From Ideonella sp. (GTDB taxonomy: Bacteria > Pseudomonadota > Gammaproteobacteria > Burkholderiales > Burkholderiaceae_C): a stretch of 64,000 nucleotides of DNA. The stretch is from the NCBI RefSeq assembly GCF_016702655.1, contig NZ_JADJDO010000013.1, positions 124,001 through 188,000 on the forward strand, given 5' to 3'. The translations under genes and the position numbers were made by a program. This document shows positions 35,340 through 45,798 of the stretch, one piece after another. The first letter of the stretch is position 1. Each line of letters opens with the position of its first letter. The notes under the pieces were generated by a model that did no database searches, was not told the DNA's origin, and saw only the letters and a list, made by a program, of their open reading frames with translations.

Positions 35340-35903
35340 ATGTCGAAAGACGGACCGGCGGTGGAGCGGGTGATGCAGCGCGGTTTGCGACCCTGGTCCC
35401 CGAGTCGACTGGGCGCTGCGCTGCTGGCCTGCGCCGCCGTCGCGGCCGGCTGCGCGAGCATGAGCACGCCCAAGTCGCTGCCGGCAGGCGCAACCGAGGC
35501 CCAGGTCGTGGCGGCAATGGGCAAGGTCACCGGGCGCTACAGATTTTCCGACGGCGGCTTCCGGCTCGAGTTCGCGCGCGGGCCGCAGGGCCGCGAGACC
35601 TGGATGGTCGACTTCGATGCGGCGGGCCGGATGATCGACTCGGAGCAGGTGATGGACCTCTGGCACCTGAGCCGCATCACGCCCGGGCTCACCATCGATG
35701 ACGTGCTGGTGCGCGTCGGCCACCCGGGAAGCATCAAGCCGATCCCGCGCCAGCAACTGTCGATCTGGAACTACCGCTATCCGACCAACGACTGCCTGTG
35801 GTACCAGATCTCGATCGGTGACGACGGCAAGGTGATCTCGGGCAGCCAGGCAACCGACCCGCAGTGCGACGTGGGGGCGATGCGCGCGGGTGTCTCGCTG
35901 TAG
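35340..35903 (+). CDS. Putative lipoprotein, BamE/SmpA-like
   Basis: A 187-residue protein with an N-terminal positively charged segment, a hydrophobic stretch (LGAALLACAAVAAGC) and a probable lipobox ending at the Cys near residue 40. Mature sequence: PAGATEAQVVAAMGKVTGRY and RITPGLTIDDVLVRVGHPGS. The 'G-x-T-x-x-x-V-x-x-x-x-G-x-P' pattern occurs twice and resembles BamE/SmpA-OmlA folds of outer-membrane lipoproteins. ATG 35340 has GGGGAG about 6 nt upstream. Outer-membrane location is inferred; function unknown. Confidence 0.75.
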   Translation: MSKDGPAVERVMQRGLRPWSPSRLGAALLACAAVAAGCASMSTPKSLPAGATEAQVVAAMGKVTGRYRFSDGGFRLEFARGPQGRETWMVDFDAAGRMIDSEQVMDLWHLSRITPGLTIDDVLVRVGHPGSIKPIPRQQLSIWNYRYPTNDCLWYQISIGDDGKVISGSQATDPQCDVGAMRAGVSL

Positions 35904-35959
35904 TGCAGCCGCACGATGCGGGCTGCCACGTCGGCGTGCAGCCGCCGAGGGGGCACAGG

Positions 35960-36514
35960 TCAGGGGATCGCGAGCCCGTCGCCGAGAGCGATCCGGCCGG
36001 GCAACTGCAGCGCCGGCGTGGACTGCTCCTTGAGCAACCGGGCGCCGTACTTCAGGCGCACGCTGGCCGAACATTCCCCGGGAGCGACGGCGACCACCCG
36101 TCCGCCTTCGATGCTGAGCGCTGCACTCTTGAAGCGTGCCGTCAGCTCGATCCTCAGGCGCAGTTCCGGCAGCGCGATCCCGGCCACCTCGGGCTGGATC
36201 ACGGCCTCGTGCGTCGAGGCGATGTCGTGCTGGCCCAGCGGCACGATCGACACCTCGCCCGGCGGGTGCCGCACCGGATCGCGATACTCGCGCAACGCCG
36301 CTGCCTTGAGCCACGCGCCGGCCACGAGCTCGATCACGTCGACGTCCAGCGCATCGCGCAGCTTGCCGGCCGCCGCGTCGGCAGCGAGGCCGAACACGGT
36401 CGCAACCACGCTTGCCCGCCCCGGCGTCTGATCGACATGCGTGCGCAAGGTCGCCTCCAGATCGGCCGCGGCGACCGGGAGCAGCGCGGCGAGCTTGACT
36501 CCGGATCCGCTCAT
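35960..36514 (-). CDS. Unknown protein coupled to the PASTA protein
   Basis: A 184-residue soluble protein with no signal peptide or membrane segment. The N-terminal half looks helical (DLEATLRTHVDQTPGRASVV, LAADAAAGKLRDALDVDVIE); the C-terminal half is beta-rich (LRLRIELTARFKSAALSIEG, GECSASVRLKYGARLLKEQS). ATG 36514 overlaps the PASTA gene stop (ATGA), so the two are cotranslated and probably work together. I recognise no family. Confidence 0.7.
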   Translation of the reverse strand: MSGSGVKLAALLPVAAADLEATLRTHVDQTPGRASVVATVFGLAADAAAGKLRDALDVDVIELVAGAWLKAAALREYRDPVRHPPGEVSIVPLGQHDIASTHEAVIQPEVAGIALPELRLRIELTARFKSAALSIEGGRVVAVAPGECSASVRLKYGARLLKEQSTPALQLPGRIALGDGLAIP

Positions 36515-38310
36515 GAAGGACCTCCCAGGGTGGCTTGTTCAACCAGGTTCGGCGGGCCGCGCTCCAGCCGTACATGCAGCGCCAGCGCCGGTCCTTCGGC
36601 CTGCGGCAGGGCCGCCGACGAGCTGCCCGCGGCGACCGGCTCGAGGCGCACGCGGTAACGTACCGGAGACCACAGCGCGGCCGCGGCGCCGGCAGCCACG
36701 ACCGCAAGCGCAGCCGCACCGCCCGCGAGCCAGGGCCAGAGCGGCCCGCGCGAGACGCGCAAAGTCACCGTCCCGCCCGTCGGCAGGCGGGCGCCCGGCG
36801 CTGGCGACTGGCCGATCACGGTGCCCGAAGGTGCCGCGTCGAAAGCAGGCTGCGGGTCGGCGAGGCGGGCGCCCGCCTGCGCCGCGGCCGCGCGCGCCTG
36901 GTCGAGGTCCAGGCCGGTCAGGTCGGCAAGGGGCGGCGCGCCGAGCGAGACCTCGATGCGAACCGCCGCTCCGGCATCGACGATCGTCCCCGGCGCCGGG
37001 CTCTGGGTCGCGATGCGGCCGGCGGCGACCGTGGTCGAGTCGATCGAACGTGGCTCGGCGCGCAGGCTTCCGCCGAGGCGCTCGACGGCCTCGTCGAGCG
37101 CCAGGCCCGTGACATCGGGGACGGTCACCTGCGCCGCGGCCGCCGCCCAGTAGCGCACGGTGCTGCCGCGCCGTGCCGTGCTGCCGGCGTTCGGCTGCTG
37201 GTCCAGCACCTGGCCCGGCGGCGCTTGCGATTCGCGCGTCTCGACCTCGCCGCGCAGGCCGACGCGGGCGAGCGCCTCGCCCGCGAGCTCGGCCGACTCG
37301 CCGACCAGTGCCGGCACCGCAACGAGCGAGCCGTCCGACACCTGCAACCGAACCGTCGTTCCCGGTGCGACCTCGGACCCGGCAGCAGGGCTCTGCGCGA
37401 GCACGACACCCTCGGCGCGGGTCGACGCCACGGCGCGCGCCTCGAAGGGCAGCTTTCGGCCGGCCAGGCGCTCGTGCGCGACCGACTCGTCGATGCCGAC
37501 CACGTCGGGCACGGTGACGCGCGGCGGCGGGCCGCGGCTGACCGCGACCGAGACCATGCTGCCCGGGCGCACCTGCGTACCGGCGGCAGGCCTCTGGGCG
37601 AGCACGACGCCCACCGGCTCGGCGCTGTCGCGTTCGGTAACCGCGTCCACGCCGAGCCGGCGCTCGCGCAGCAGCGGCGCCTGCGACGCCAGCGTGCGAC
37701 CGACCAGGTTGGGCACGGCGACGCTGCGCTCGGGCGTTGCCGGGCGGGTATCGGCAGGTCGCTCGGGTGGCGGCTCGGCAGGTCGTTCGGGCGTGGTACG
37801 GGCACCGGGAACGCGCTCCGGCGTCGCCGGCAGCGGCTCGGGCTGCGGCGGCGTGGTCGGCGGCTTCATTGCCTCTTGCAGCATCCGGCCGAGCAGGGCC
37901 CCCAGCGGATCGACGCTGGGCCTGGAGGTCGACCGATCCCTGGCAGGCGGCGTCCGCTCGGCGTCGGGCGGTGCAACCGAGATCACCACGTCGACCGGCG
38001 AGCCGATCTTGACTGGCGTGCCGGCGGCAGGCGACTGGCCGACCACGATCCCGGCACTGCCGCTGCGGCTCTCGTAGCGCGTCGCGCCCCGCACGAGGCG
38101 CGCCTCCTCGAGCAGGGTGTCGACGCGCCCGGCGGGCACGCCTTCGAGCCGGGGCACGGTGCGCAGATCGCTCTTGAAAGAGCGCACGGTCGTTGCCGAT
38201 ACCGGCGGCCCGTCTGCCGTGCCCGAAGTCCTCTGCGCGCCAACCCAGCCCGGCGCGGCCAGCGCTGCCGCGATCAGCAGCGCCGGGAGGCTGCGATACC
38301 GGGTGCCCAT
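36511..38310 (-). CDS. Exported PASTA-repeat protein with C-terminal membrane anchor
   Basis: A 599-residue protein with a signal peptide (ALLIAAALAAPGWVGAQ), about six PASTA-like repeats (openings TVPRLEGVPAGRV, VAVPNLVGRTLASQ, VTVPDVVGIDESVA, VAVPALVGESAELA, VTVPDVTGLALDEA, LADLTGLDLDQARA, several ending in V-x-x-Q-x-P-x-x-G), a Pro/Glu/Arg-rich linker after the first repeat and one transmembrane segment near residue 550 (WLAGGAAALAVVAAGAAAAL). ATG 38310 gives the signal peptide. PASTA repeats bind cell-wall muropeptides, mostly in Gram-positive Ser/Thr kinases and PBPs. Here there is no kinase or PBP domain, which is unusual for a proteobacterium. Confidence 0.85.
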   Translation of the reverse strand: MGTRYRSLPALLIAAALAAPGWVGAQRTSGTADGPPVSATTVRSFKSDLRTVPRLEGVPAGRVDTLLEEARLVRGATRYESRSGSAGIVVGQSPAAGTPVKIGSPVDVVISVAPPDAERTPPARDRSTSRPSVDPLGALLGRMLQEAMKPPTTPPQPEPLPATPERVPGARTTPERPAEPPPERPADTRPATPERSVAVPNLVGRTLASQAPLLRERRLGVDAVTERDSAEPVGVVLAQRPAAGTQVRPGSMVSVAVSRGPPPRVTVPDVVGIDESVAHERLAGRKLPFEARAVASTRAEGVVLAQSPAAGSEVAPGTTVRLQVSDGSLVAVPALVGESAELAGEALARVGLRGEVETRESQAPPGQVLDQQPNAGSTARRGSTVRYWAAAAAQVTVPDVTGLALDEAVERLGGSLRAEPRSIDSTTVAAGRIATQSPAPGTIVDAGAAVRIEVSLGAPPLADLTGLDLDQARAAAAQAGARLADPQPAFDAAPSGTVIGQSPAPGARLPTGGTVTLRVSRGPLWPWLAGGAAALAVVAAGAAAALWSPVRYRVRLEPVAAGSSSAALPQAEGPALALHVRLERGPPNLVEQATLGGPS

Positions 38311-38352
38311 GATCGGCCAGGCGGGCCTGCCCAATTTGGCGCGCGCATGAGA

Positions 38353-41112
<2,760 letters not shown>

Positions 41113-41213
41113 GATGGCGTTGTCCTCCTCAGTCTGCAGCATTGCATGCCGGGAGTCTGCGCCGGATGCAATGCCCTTGTCGATGCCGGCCTTGCCCGCA
41201 GCGCCAGTGCCGC

Positions 41214-42815
41214 TCAGCGGGCGAGTTCCTTGGCCAGCGCAGTCGCATTCTGTGCCGTCATCCCGTAGATCGAGAGCTGCGGGTTGGCGCCGATGCTGGT
41301 CGGGAAGACCGAACCGTCCAGGATCGACAGGTTGGCGATCTGGTGGTGCCGGCCACGGCTCGTGACGACGCCTCGCTTGGGGTTCTCGCTCATCGGGCAG
41401 CCGCCCATCAGGTGCGCGGTGAACAGCGTCGTGCGGAACTTCTTCAGCGGCAGCTCGGCAATGGCCCTTCTTGCCTCCGGCCAGTTCGCGTAGTACGCCG
41501 AATCGAGATGCGCGGCGCGAACCTTGGTCGCGCCGGCGGCAAACTGCAGCTCGGCCATGCTGAGCAGGGCGCGCCGCGCGCCCTCCCAAACGTAGTCGCT
41601 CAGCTCGTAGTCCAGCACCGGGTTGCCATCGTCGCCCAGGCGCACGGTGCCGCCCTCGCTCTGCGGAACGAAGCCGTCGCGCAGCAGCGCGAGCAGCGAG
41701 TTCGCGCGTGCGAAATCGGCCATCCCCTCCTGCAGGTCCTTGCCGAAGACGTTGAAGGTCGCCGAGCCGATACCCGGAAACATCGGCGGCACCTCGAGCT
41801 TGTAGCCCATGGGTCCGGTGGCCCCGTCCTTCCACTGGAAGTGGTCCGACGCGATCGTCTGCGGCGCGCCGTAGAAGGCGTTGATCTTCTCCGGCATCGT
41901 GGCCATGGTGAGGACGACCGGATGGATCGTCGTGCGCTTGCCGACGAGCTGGTTCGGATCGGGCAATTGCGAACGCAGCAACAGCGCCGGCGTGTTCAGC
42001 GCGCCACCCGCCGCGACGTAGTGGCGCGCGCGGATCGTCACCGTGACGCCGGTCGGCGTGCGGCCGTCCTTGGCGCCGAGCGCTTCGCCGATCGCGGCCG
42101 TGATCTTGCCGTCGGCATGCTGCAATTGGCGCACGCGCAGGCGGTGGATCAGCGTCGCGCCGTGCTTCAAGGCCTCCGGGATGGTCGAGACGAGCATCGA
42201 CTGCTTGGCGTTGACGGGGCAGCCGAAGCCGCAGTAGCCCGAGTCCCAGCAGCCCTTGACGTTGCGCGGGATGACGTGCGATTCCCAGCCGAGCTTGTCG
42301 CAGCCAAGCTTCAGGACGCTGTTGTTCGCGTTCGGCGCCGGCGCCCAGGGGGCGATGTTCAGGCGCTGCTCGACCATGGCGAACCAGGGCTTCATCTCCT
42401 CGACCGAGTGGCCGACGACCTCGTGTTCGCTGGCCCAGAACTTGAGCGTCGGCTCGGGCGTGCGAAAGCTCGAGGTCCAGTTGATGGTCGTCGTACCGCC
42501 TACGGAGCGACCCTGAAGGATCGTGATCGCGCCGTCCGAGGTCGCCTTGCCTGGCCCGCCGCCCTGATAGAGGTCGCGGTAGGCGCGCGCCTCCTGCATG
42601 TCGCGGAAGTCGGCCGAGGTCTTCAGCGGCCCTTCCTCGACGAGCACGACCCTGAGGCCCGCCTGGCTCAGGATTTCGGCGGACAGGCCGCCGCCGGCAC
42701 CGCTGCCGATGATGGCCACGTCGGCCTCGAGCGTCTGCGCCGCGGCCAACGCCGAGGCGTCGATGACCTTCCAGCCCGAGGCGATGCCCTCCGTGTAGAT
42801 GTCGGGAAATGCCAT
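41214..42815 (-). CDS. GMC-family oxidoreductase, partner of a Tat-exported small subunit
   Basis: A 533-residue FAD-dependent GMC oxidoreductase. The FAD dinucleotide motif is DVAIIGSGAGGGLSAEILSQ near residue 33; the family signature continues with GRSVGGTTTINWTSSFRTPE and the C-terminal SILDGSVFPTSIGANPQLSI. A Cys-rich insert (GCWDSGYCGFGCPVNAKQSM) resembles the ferredoxin-like segment of cholesterol oxidase/glucose-methanol-choline relatives. It has no own signal peptide and may be exported with its Tat partner, whose gene ends 10 nt upstream. ATG 42815 fits. It acts on an unknown alcohol or sterol-like substrate. Confidence 0.9.
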   Translation of the reverse strand: MAFPDIYTEGIASGWKVIDASALAAAQTLEADVAIIGSGAGGGLSAEILSQAGLRVVLVEEGPLKTSADFRDMQEARAYRDLYQGGGPGKATSDGAITILQGRSVGGTTTINWTSSFRTPEPTLKFWASEHEVVGHSVEEMKPWFAMVEQRLNIAPWAPAPNANNSVLKLGCDKLGWESHVIPRNVKGCWDSGYCGFGCPVNAKQSMLVSTIPEALKHGATLIHRLRVRQLQHADGKITAAIGEALGAKDGRTPTGVTVTIRARHYVAAGGALNTPALLLRSQLPDPNQLVGKRTTIHPVVLTMATMPEKINAFYGAPQTIASDHFQWKDGATGPMGYKLEVPPMFPGIGSATFNVFGKDLQEGMADFARANSLLALLRDGFVPQSEGGTVRLGDDGNPVLDYELSDYVWEGARRALLSMAELQFAAGATKVRAAHLDSAYYANWPEARRAIAELPLKKFRTTLFTAHLMGGCPMSENPKRGVVTSRGRHHQIANLSILDGSVFPTSIGANPQLSIYGMTAQNATALAKELAR

Positions 42816-42825
42816 GGCTGGTTCC

Positions 42826-43407
42826 TCAGGCGTTGACCGCTTGGTACATGGCCGCGAGCGGGCCCGGATAGCCCACAGCAGCGAACGTCTCGGGGATGAC
42901 GTAGTAGCTGCCCGCGACCAGCCGCACGAGGACATTGCCGCCCGAATTGAGCGTCGCCAGGCTGCTGCCGCGCCAGCGCTCCAGGAAGGCGGCAAGCTTT
43001 CCGGGGCCGGCCTCGTTCCACGCACCGACACCGGTCAGCACATAGCGCAGCGGGCCGATCGCGAGCAGGTCGAAGAGTTTGCGCAGCTCGGCGCGACTGT
43101 GCGCGTCGAGCGCGGCACAGGTGGCGTCGACATTGGCGACGGTCACGCGCGTGCGTCGCTCGCGCTCGGCAGGGTCGAGCGTCGTCAGGTCGAGCACGAC
43201 CACCGGCGCGATCGCATTGAAGAGCTCGACGTCGGCAGGCAGCAGGAAGGCGAGGCCCTGCGCCGGTGCCTTGCCCGCGTCGCTGCAGCCGGGCAGGCTG
43301 GCGGCGAGCGTCAGCGCGAGCGAGAAGCCGGCGCCGACCTTGAGGAAGTCGCGCCGCGCCAGGCCGGACCCACCCTCCAGCAGGGCGTTCATTGCATGCT
43401 TGGTCAT
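42826..43407 (-). CDS. Tat-signal small subunit of a GMC oxidoreductase (gluconate dehydrogenase subunit 3-like)
   Basis: A 193-residue protein with a twin-arginine signal (GLARRDFLKVGAGFSLALTL) followed by a possible lipobox (LPGCSDAGK). The mature part is helical (LPADVELFNAIAPVVVLDLT, DAHSRAELRKLFDLLAIGPL) and ends in a segment with GSYYVIPETFAAVGYPGPLA. These match the small subunit that accompanies membrane-bound GMC dehydrogenases and carries the large subunit through the Tat pathway. It lies between fadD and the GMC gene, same strand, 10 and 34 nt gaps. Confidence 0.82.
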   Translation of the reverse strand: MTKHAMNALLEGGSGLARRDFLKVGAGFSLALTLAASLPGCSDAGKAPAQGLAFLLPADVELFNAIAPVVVLDLTTLDPAERERRTRVTVANVDATCAALDAHSRAELRKLFDLLAIGPLRYVLTGVGAWNEAGPGKLAAFLERWRGSSLATLNSGGNVLVRLVAGSYYVIPETFAAVGYPGPLAAMYQAVNA

Positions 43408-43441
43408 TGGTCGTTCTCGGTCCGTTCGGTGTTGCGTCGGT

Positions 43442-45076
43442 TCAGGCCACGTCGCGCAGTTCGCGGCGCAGGATCTTGCCCACCGTCGACTTGGGCAGGG
43501 CTTCGATGAAGCGCACGTGCTTCGGGATCTTGTAGCCCGTCAGCTCCTTGCGGCAGTGTGCGACGACGTCGGCCTCGGCGAGCGCCGCGCCGGGCGCCTT
43601 GACGACGAAAAGCTTGACCGCCTCGCCGGTCTTGTCGTCGGGAACGCCGATGCAGGCGCATTCGAGCACGCCCGGGCAGGCGGTCGCGACGGCCTCGATC
43701 TCGTTCGGGTAGACGTTGAAGCCCGAGACGATGATCATGTCCTTCTTGCGGTCGACGATCTTCAGGAAGCCCTTGTCGTCGAACACGCCGACGTCGCCGG
43801 TGCGGAAGTAGCCGTCCTCGGTGAAGGCCGCCGCGTTGGCTTCGGGCTGATTCCAGTAGCCGCGCATCACCTGCGGGCCCTTCACGCAGATCTCGCCCGC
43901 CTCGCCGATGCCGACCGCGCGACCTTCGTCGTCGAGGAGCTTGATGTCGGTCGAGGGCAGCGGCAGGCCGGTCGTGCCGCTGAATTCGGTGACCCACAGC
44001 GGATTGAAGCTCACGACCGGGCTCGTCTCCGACAGGCCGTAGCCCTCGTGGATGATGATGCCGGTCATCGCCTTCCACTTGTCCGAGACGGCGCGGATGA
44101 CGGCCGCGCCGCCGCCGCCGGCGAGCTTCAGGCGCGACCAGTCGATCTCAGTGCCGCGCGGGTGCGCCACCAGCCCGGCATAGAGCGTGTTCACGCCCAT
44201 GAAGACGTTCGGCCGGGCAGCCTTCATCGTGTCGATGAAGCTGTCGAAATCGCGCGGGTTGGGCACCAGCCAGTTGTCGGCGCCGAGCGTGAAGAAGGTG
44301 ATGAAGTTCACCATCAACGCGAAGATGTGATAGAGGGGGATCGCGGTCACGATCACCTGGCCGGGCTCGGTCAGCGCGGGCGGCATGAAGGCCTTGAACT
44401 GCTCGGTGTTGGCAACCAGGTTGCGGTGCGACAGCGCCGCGCCCTTCGACAGCCCCGTCGTACCGCCGGTGTACTGCAGGAAGATCAGGTCGTCGCCGCG
44501 CACGTCCACCGGCGTGAACGGCAGCTGCGCGCCTTCGGCCAGCGCGTCCGCCAGGCTCACCGCGCCGGTCAGCCGCGCATCGACGGGCGGGCTGGGGAGC
44601 ACCTTGCCGCTGCCGTCGCCGACGCCGTTGGTGATGACGTTCCTGAGCTTGGTCTTCGCCATGACCTCGGCCACCGTGCCCGACACGCCGCTGAAGACGA
44701 CGATCGTCAGGGCGCCGGCGTCGTTCAACTGGTGCTCGAGCTCGCGCGGCGTGTACAGCGGATTCACGTTGGCCTGCACCGCGCCGGCGCGGATGATGCC
44801 GAGGAACGCGATCGGGAAGGCGAGCAGGTTGGGCGTCATGACCGCGATGCGGTCGCCCTTCTTCACGCCGAGCTTGTTCTGCAGGTAGGCCGCGAAATCG
44901 CGCGACAGGCGGTCGAGGTCGGCATACGAGAGCGTCTGGCCGGCGCAGCGAAATGCCGGCTTGTCGGCATGGCGCTTCATCGCCTCGTCCATCAGCGCCA
45001 CCACCGAAGGGTAGGCGTCGGGGTCGATTTCCCTGGGGGTACTGCCGTAGCTTGCCTGCCAGTGCCTGCCTGTCAT
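43442..45076 (-). CDS. fadD: Long-chain fatty-acid--CoA ligase
   Basis: A 544-residue AMP-forming acyl-CoA synthetase. Motifs: the P-loop LQYTGGTTGLSKGAALSHRN, the adenylation segment IHEGYGLSETSPVVSFNP, GYFRTGDVGVFDDKGFLKIV and the catalytic C-terminal lysine in PKSTVGKILRRELR. The N-terminal linker LGVKKGDRIAVMTPNLLAFP is typical of FadD. Start ATG 45076 follows directly on a gene-free region that would hold its promoter. Cotranscription with the GMC pair suggests oxidation of a hydrophobic alcohol followed by CoA activation of the acid, which is inference. Confidence 0.95.
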   Translation of the reverse strand: MTGRHWQASYGSTPREIDPDAYPSVVALMDEAMKRHADKPAFRCAGQTLSYADLDRLSRDFAAYLQNKLGVKKGDRIAVMTPNLLAFPIAFLGIIRAGAVQANVNPLYTPRELEHQLNDAGALTIVVFSGVSGTVAEVMAKTKLRNVITNGVGDGSGKVLPSPPVDARLTGAVSLADALAEGAQLPFTPVDVRGDDLIFLQYTGGTTGLSKGAALSHRNLVANTEQFKAFMPPALTEPGQVIVTAIPLYHIFALMVNFITFFTLGADNWLVPNPRDFDSFIDTMKAARPNVFMGVNTLYAGLVAHPRGTEIDWSRLKLAGGGGAAVIRAVSDKWKAMTGIIIHEGYGLSETSPVVSFNPLWVTEFSGTTGLPLPSTDIKLLDDEGRAVGIGEAGEICVKGPQVMRGYWNQPEANAAAFTEDGYFRTGDVGVFDDKGFLKIVDRKKDMIIVSGFNVYPNEIEAVATACPGVLECACIGVPDDKTGEAVKLFVVKAPGAALAEADVVAHCRKELTGYKIPKHVRFIEALPKSTVGKILRRELRDVA

Positions 45077-45296
45077 CGTCCTGCCTCCACGAGTCGGTTC
45101 GAAGGCGCCGCCGCTGCGGCGTGGGGGTGCGAGCTTACTACCGGCCGACCGCGGTTGCCGCGGCGGGCAGGTCCGGGCGCAGGGACGGGCGCGACCCTAC
45201 CGTCGCCGACTGATAGTAATTTGCAATCATTCGTATAAGACTGCGTGACTCTGGCTGGCTTCAGGCGACATCGCTTGCACTACCGGAAGGCTTGCC

Positions 45297-45374
45297 TGCG
45301 CAGGTATGCGCGAGATCGTCAGGGCGGGCTGGCGGCTCCTCCTTTACCTGCGCATAACCCGCCAGCCCACCCTG
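45297..45374. repeat. Two interleaved inverted repeats
   Basis: Repeat A has perfect 10-nt arms TGCGCAGGTA (45297-45306) and TACCTGCGCA (45345-45354). Repeat B has 16-nt arms CAGGGCGGGCTGGCGG (45320-45335) and CCGCCAGCCCACCCTG (45359-45374), matching 15 of 16. The arms alternate A-B-A'-B', a pseudoknot-like layout rather than a simple hairpin. Confidence 0.6.
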
Positions 45375-45438
45375 CCGCTCGTTGCACCGCCGAGGCGCGC
45401 GGCGCTCGCGTAGATGGCGCAGGGCACTGCGGCGACCG

Positions 45439-45549
45439 GGTCGAGGGCGCCGGGTGACCGGATGCCGCAGGTAGAGGAGGAGACGCCTGCCGGCGCGCCG
45501 GCGGGCGGCGGGGGACACGGAGGCAGCCGGTCACCCGGTGGCCTCGACC
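45439..45549. repeat. Long inverted repeat with 23-nt arms
   Basis: Arms at 45439-45461 and 45527-45549 are reverse complements at 21 of 23 positions and share the core CCGGGTGACCGG / CCGGTCACCCGG. The 65-nt loop is GC-rich with a purine stretch. It could fold as a long stem in RNA or mark a small palindromic element. Confidence 0.6.
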
Positions 45550-45798
45550 TCGCGACAGCGGTGAAATGCAATTGCCGCGATGCAGCAAGGCCGGTAGACG
45601 AAGCTATCCACTTGGCGTACGGAGGCAACTCCCACATTGATGCGATTGAACGCAAAGGGTACGAGACCGTGAGTTCACCTCCACGATACCGCCACCGGGA
45701 GACCGCGGTTGCAGGAGCAGTTCGCACTTGCGAGCTAGTGCCGATGCGTGGCAGCACCGCGCGGGCTTAGACTCCGGCGGCAAGCACAGGAGCCCGCG

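Larger units (their letters stand above)
45077..45798. other. Gene-free region with fadD promoter area and long inverted repeats
   Basis: This 722-nt gap separates divergent fadD and the oxidoreductase operon. No open frame in it has a ribosome site or recognisable protein. Near 45207-45240 there is an AT-rich island (GATAGTAATTTGC, then AATCATTCGTATAAG) unlike its GC-rich surroundings, a plausible promoter/operator area for fadD. From 45297 to 45549 it holds the inverted repeats listed separately. The last 50 nt before 45799 carry the ribosome site of the next gene. Confidence 0.6.

Noticed and set aside
45245..45770. Short open frames in the intergenic gap before the oxidoreductase operon
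   Set aside because: No ribosome sites, no conserved motifs and overlap with the inverted repeats; treated as non-coding.
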